Source: an uncultured Eubacteriales bacterium (GTDB lineage: Bacteria; Bacillota; Clostridia; Oscillospirales; Oscillospiraceae). From it: a DNA stretch of 15,343 bases. The notes beneath the pieces are model-generated. The model was not told where the DNA came from. It ran no database searches and saw only the letters and a program-made list of their open reading frames with translations. Location of the stretch: assembly GCA_900549885.1 (NCBI GenBank), contig URQA01000054.1, forward strand, positions 1 to 15,343, written 5' to 3'. Position numbers and translations under genes: made by a program. The first letter of the stretch is position 1, and each line of letters opens with the position of its first letter. Shown piece after piece: positions 13,303 through 15,343 of the stretch.

Positions 13303-14356
13303 AGGCGGCTACGGGGAGCATGGCAGGAGCTGTTTCCTGCTGAAACAGGAGAACGGGCGCTCTTTGATGTTTGACTGCGGCATCTTGGATACCAATGCCC
13401 TTCCGTATCCCAACATCACCCCGGACGAGGCCCGGCAAATCAATTACCTGTTTTTGTCCCACGCCCACAAGGATCACACGGGTGCGGTGCCATACCTGCT
13501 CCAACTGGGCTTTCAGGGCGTCATCGCGGCCAGCCCGGAGACCATCCGCCATATCGGCCTGCGCTATGACAAAATCAGGGAATTGGATATCCCCCCCCAA
13601 AGCGGCACGGATTTTGAGGGCTTCCAGGTGATTACCGGAAGCAGCGGACACTGCCCTGGCAGCCTGTGGTTTTACGTGTGCTTCGAAAGCGGGTACAAAT
13701 TCTTCTATTCCGGAGATTTTCAGCCGGATCCTCTGGTCTATCCAGTGGATCTGCCCAAGGACCTGCATGCGGATGTAGCGATCCTTGATATGGCGCACGA
13801 TACGATCCTGGATACGGCGCCTCTTCTGAGAAATCGTCTCTCGGGAAAGGTGCGGGAATACCTGGCCCGCGGCAAACGGATCATACTGCCGGTTCAGGCC
13901 TTCGGCCGGGGTGTGGAAATCCTGTATCTTCTATACAAGACCTGCGCCGGCCATAAGATATGGCTGGATCAGAACATGAAAGTCATAACGGACAGGATCC
14001 TAACCGGCTCATCTGTGAAAGAAGATCGGAGGCGGGAATTGACGGATTTCTATCCCGCAGTGAAACAGAATTCCATCGACAATGCGGACATCGTGATAAT
14101 AGGAGACACCCATCTGGAGCGTCCCGAAAATCAAGCGCTTGTCCGTGCGCTGCTGGAAAAAGACGCAGTCATCATCGGCACCGGCCGGAGAAAAGACGGT
14201 TCTTTCATGGCCTCAATGTATGATGAGGGTCAGGCCATTCGGCTTCCATTCCCCCACCACTCCAGCCGGAAAGACGCACGTTTCCTGAGTGAAAGCAACT
14301 GCTTTCAGACTGTATTGCCGTTCCATTCCAATGTGAAGGAAGTCTGGAACGGCTGA
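13283..14356 (+). CDS. Metallo-beta-lactamase/beta-CASP hydrolase linked to the importer
   Basis: A 357-residue cytoplasmic enzyme with no signal peptide. The metallo-beta-lactamase core shows D31 (FDCG), SHAHKDH at 59-65, SGHCPGS with H123, and FYSGDF with D145. The second part has beta-CASP features: LPVQAFGRGVEIL (like the fgR-x-qE-iL helix of RNase J and CPSF73-type enzymes), FPHHSSRKDARFL (like the hHaSreeL motif, H326) and VLPFHSN (H348). D169 may be motif A. These enzymes cut RNA or nucleotide phosphodiesters. At 357 residues it is shorter than usual (about 420-550). It starts inside the ATPase gene (20-base overlap) and ends just before a strong terminator, so it belongs to the importer operon. 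A phosphate-ester substrate shared with the importer is a guess. Confidence 0.8.
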   Translation: MTELELKGGYGEHGRSCFLLKQENGRSLMFDCGILDTNALPYPNITPDEARQINYLFLSHAHKDHTGAVPYLLQLGFQGVIAASPETIRHIGLRYDKIRELDIPPQSGTDFEGFQVITGSSGHCPGSLWFYVCFESGYKFFYSGDFQPDPLVYPVDLPKDLHADVAILDMAHDTILDTAPLLRNRLSGKVREYLARGKRIILPVQAFGRGVEILYLLYKTCAGHKIWLDQNMKVITDRILTGSSVKEDRRRELTDFYPAVKQNSIDNADIVIIGDTHLERPENQALVRALLEKDAVIIGTGRRKDGSFMASMYDEGQAIRLPFPHHSSRKDARFLSESNCFQTVLPFHSNVKEVWNG

Positions 14357-14380
14357 TCAATAAAGGTTCGGCGTCAAATG

Positions 14381-14426
14381 AAAAGTCGGTTGGGATTGCT
14401 GCACAGGCGATCCCAACCGACTTTTT
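14381..14426 (+). terminator. Strong terminator of the importer operon
   Basis: AAAAGTCGGTTGGGAT (14381-14396) pairs with ATCCCAACCGACTTTT with a T-run to 14426. The 16-base perfect stem extends by three more pairs around the TGCACAG loop. It begins 24 bases after the beta-CASP gene stop and ends the operon. Confidence 0.9.
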
Positions 14427-14595
14427 GTATTGCGGATGGGGCGGTAAAATCCGGTGGAACTGCAGGAAGAAGGCTTATGGCATGAGCGAAAAGCGTACAA
14501 ATTTTTTCTCACCTCTTTGTCAACACCGTATCAAAAACATCCCCGGAAAACCTGGATCAAGGGAAAATATCAGCGGTTCCGCTGGAGCGTTGGAG

Positions 14596-14624
14596 TTGAT
14601 AATTTCCTCTGTGTATGGTACTCT
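14596..14624 (+). promoter_or_regulatory. Promoter of the small gene pair
   Basis: TTGATA (14596-14601), a 17-base spacer and TACTCT (14619-14624) preceded by TG-n (extended -10). It lies 27 bases before the start of the first gene and after the importer terminator, so the pair has its own transcription unit. No gene is seen in 14427-14595. Confidence 0.5.
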
Positions 14625-14651
14625 ACAGGCAGGAAAGGATGGTGCTGTCCC

Positions 14652-14924
14652 ATGATGTATCCCTTTTTGCAGATCGACGGCGATACGGAAATTGTCCATT
14701 CCGATACGCTCCCCAATGGCGAGGTCAAGGTGTATATTGAAAAGCCGGATGCCAAAGACGGATTTCATCACGCCTCCTGCTTTCTCCCGGCGTACCGCTG
14801 GGAGGACATCTGCGGCTTTACCCCTGAGGAAATTGCCCGGTATCAGGAAGTAATTGAATCGACCGCCCACTTGATTTTGGAGTTTGCTCGGCAGGGAGGC
14901 TTTGAGAATGCCTCAGGTCTTTAA
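14652..14924 (+). CDS. 90-residue partner of a DUF4160 protein
   Basis: A small acidic soluble protein, from ATG at 14652 (a second ATG follows directly); AAAGGA lies about 12 bases upstream. The sequence reads YPFLQIDGDTEIVHSDTL, then VKVYIEKPDAKDGFHHASCF, a strand-rich N-terminal half. A helical C-terminal half follows (TPEEIARYQEVIESTAHLIL), ending GGFENASGL. I know similar proteins next to DUF4160 genes but no biochemical function. The gene overlaps the DUF4160 gene by 17 bases, so the two are co-translated. A toxin-antitoxin-like or element-maintenance role is possible but unproved. Confidence 0.75.
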   Translation: MMYPFLQIDGDTEIVHSDTLPNGEVKVYIEKPDAKDGFHHASCFLPAYRWEDICGFTPEEIARYQEVIESTAHLILEFARQGGFENASGL

Positions 14925-15186
14925 AATCGGCCCATATTGGGTGTACTTCTGGGCCAACGAGAATGACCCCCTGGAACCGGTCCACGTCCATGTAGCGAAG
15001 GGCGCGCCGTCTGCCAATGCGACAAAGGTGTGGATCACAAAGGCGGGGAAGTGCCTGCTGTGCAACAACAACTCCCAAATTCCGGAGCGGGTGCTGCGGA
15101 ATATCCTGCGGATCATCGAGGCCCGGAGCAGTGAAGTAATCGAAAAGTGGACCGCTTTCTTTGGCGAGGCCCGCTTTTTCTGCTGA
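14908..15186 (+). CDS. DUF4160 domain protein
   Basis: A 92-residue protein from the ATG at 14908 with GGGAGG 8 bases upstream, inside the preceding gene. It has the DUF4160 pattern: MPQVFKIGPYWVYFWANEND, then PLEPVHVHVAKGAPSANATK, then KAGKCLLCNNNSQIPERVL and a C-terminal helix (RIIEARSSEVIEKWTAFFGE). The HVHV histidines and NNNS are conserved-looking residues. DUF4160 genes are often found in two-gene sets that resemble toxin-antitoxin modules, though the activity is not established. The stop codon TGA at 15184-15186 is the first triplet of the TGACCCA repeat, so the gene ends exactly where the right-end attachment repeat begins. Confidence 0.85.
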   Translation: MPQVFKIGPYWVYFWANENDPLEPVHVHVAKGAPSANATKVWITKAGKCLLCNNNSQIPERVLRNILRIIEARSSEVIEKWTAFFGEARFFC

Positions 15187-15343
15187 CCCAAACCTATGAC
15201 CCAGACAGGGTAAAATCCCCGTGGAGCGGAGAGGAACAACCTTCGGGTTTGGGGCGATTTCAGGTCTCAAAAGGCCTGGAAAGCACTGCGGCACAGCGGA
15301 TGGAGAAACCCGCCGCAGCTCATAACCCGGAGGTCGTTGGTTC
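15184..15343 (+). repeat. Attachment-region repeat, right copy (runs off the window)
   Basis: Matches 4303-4455 closely, with the same order of parts: TGACCCA at 15184-15190 and 15197-15203, GGAGCGGAGAGGAACAACC with the C(TTCG)G hairpin, a 7-base paired stem, GCACTGCGG, GGATGGAGAAACC, and the tRNA core. The stem at TTTGGGG/CTCAAAA corresponds to TTTTAAG/CTTAAAA in the left copy. One position changes A-T to G-C together, while one pair is lost. This copy marks the right end of the element. Confidence 0.75.
15318..15343 (+). pseudogene. tRNA-fMet core at the right end (cut by the window edge)
   Basis: From GCTCATAACC through GGTTC the sequence is identical to the left core, including the CTCATAA anticodon loop and the start of the T arm. 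As on the left, GCAGCTC runs directly into ATAACC, so the 5' anticodon strand is missing. The T-arm end, acceptor strand and CCA should follow beyond the window. Confidence 0.65.

Larger units (their letters stand above)
4430..15317. mobile_element. Integrative element of about 10.9 kb at a tRNA-fMet core
   Basis: The element is defined by two copies of the tRNA-fMet-derived core (starting at 4430 and 15318), a tyrosine recombinase beside the left core, and TGACCCA arm-like repeats just inside each end. It carries the integrase, a 103-residue protein, an IS110 insertion, remnants of older mobile-element genes, an ABC importer operon with a beta-CASP protein, and a DUF4160 gene pair at the right edge. 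No intact relaxase, mating-pore or replication gene is visible, so it is probably non-autonomous or decayed for transfer while still able to integrate or excise. The exact crossover base inside the core is inferred. Confidence 0.65.

Noticed and set aside
14818..15294. Minus-strand open frame across the right attachment repeat
   Set aside because: It lies opposite two well-supported plus-strand genes and the attachment repeat, and has no domain of its own.

Overview
The window looks like a high-GC Clostridia genome, probably an Oscillospiraceae-type gut Firmicute. The reasons are strong AGGAGG-type ribosome sites, GTG/TTG starts, a CotH-family kinase, Tn916-type integrase architecture and small accessory proteins common in that group. 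I cannot place it to genus from sequence alone.

Left part (1-4094): a tightly packed plus-strand operon. It holds a TRAP-type large permease, a 48-residue two-helix membrane protein, a membrane-anchored zinc hydrolase of the M14/aspartoacylase-succinylglutamate desuccinylase type, and a secreted CotH-family atypical kinase. All are spaced by 13-25 bases with good ribosome sites, so they are probably co-expressed at the cell envelope.

Middle and right part (about 4430-15317): an integrative element of about 10.9 kb. It is bounded by two copies of a roughly 155-base sequence (4303-4455 and 15184-15343) that ends in the 3' half of an initiator tRNA-fMet gene. A tyrosine recombinase lies next to the left copy and reads toward it. 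TGACCCA direct repeats sit on both sides, as expected for integrase arm sites. Both copies have a non-tRNA or damaged 5' side, so the left copy looks like the right end of another element, which suggests tandem insertions at one tRNA gene.

Inside the element, from left to right: the integrase and a 103-residue helical protein with duplicated leaders; an unassigned stretch with two strong dyads; an IS110-family insertion sequence with a probable bridge RNA and a -35/-10 pair split between its two ends; a non-coding stretch rich in hairpins; decayed minus-strand genes, one with a helix-turn-helix domain; a complete ABC importer operon (lipoprotein receptor, fused double permease, ATPase) whose last gene is an overlapping metallo-beta-lactamase/beta-CASP protein; a strong terminator; and a promoter driving an overlapping pair of small genes, the second a DUF4160 protein whose stop codon is the first base triplet of the right-end repeat.

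The best candidates for something undescribed are the importer plus beta-CASP nuclease-like operon carried as cargo, the tRNA-fMet-derived tandem attachment repeats with conserved hairpins, and the TRAP/small membrane protein/hydrolase/CotH operon.
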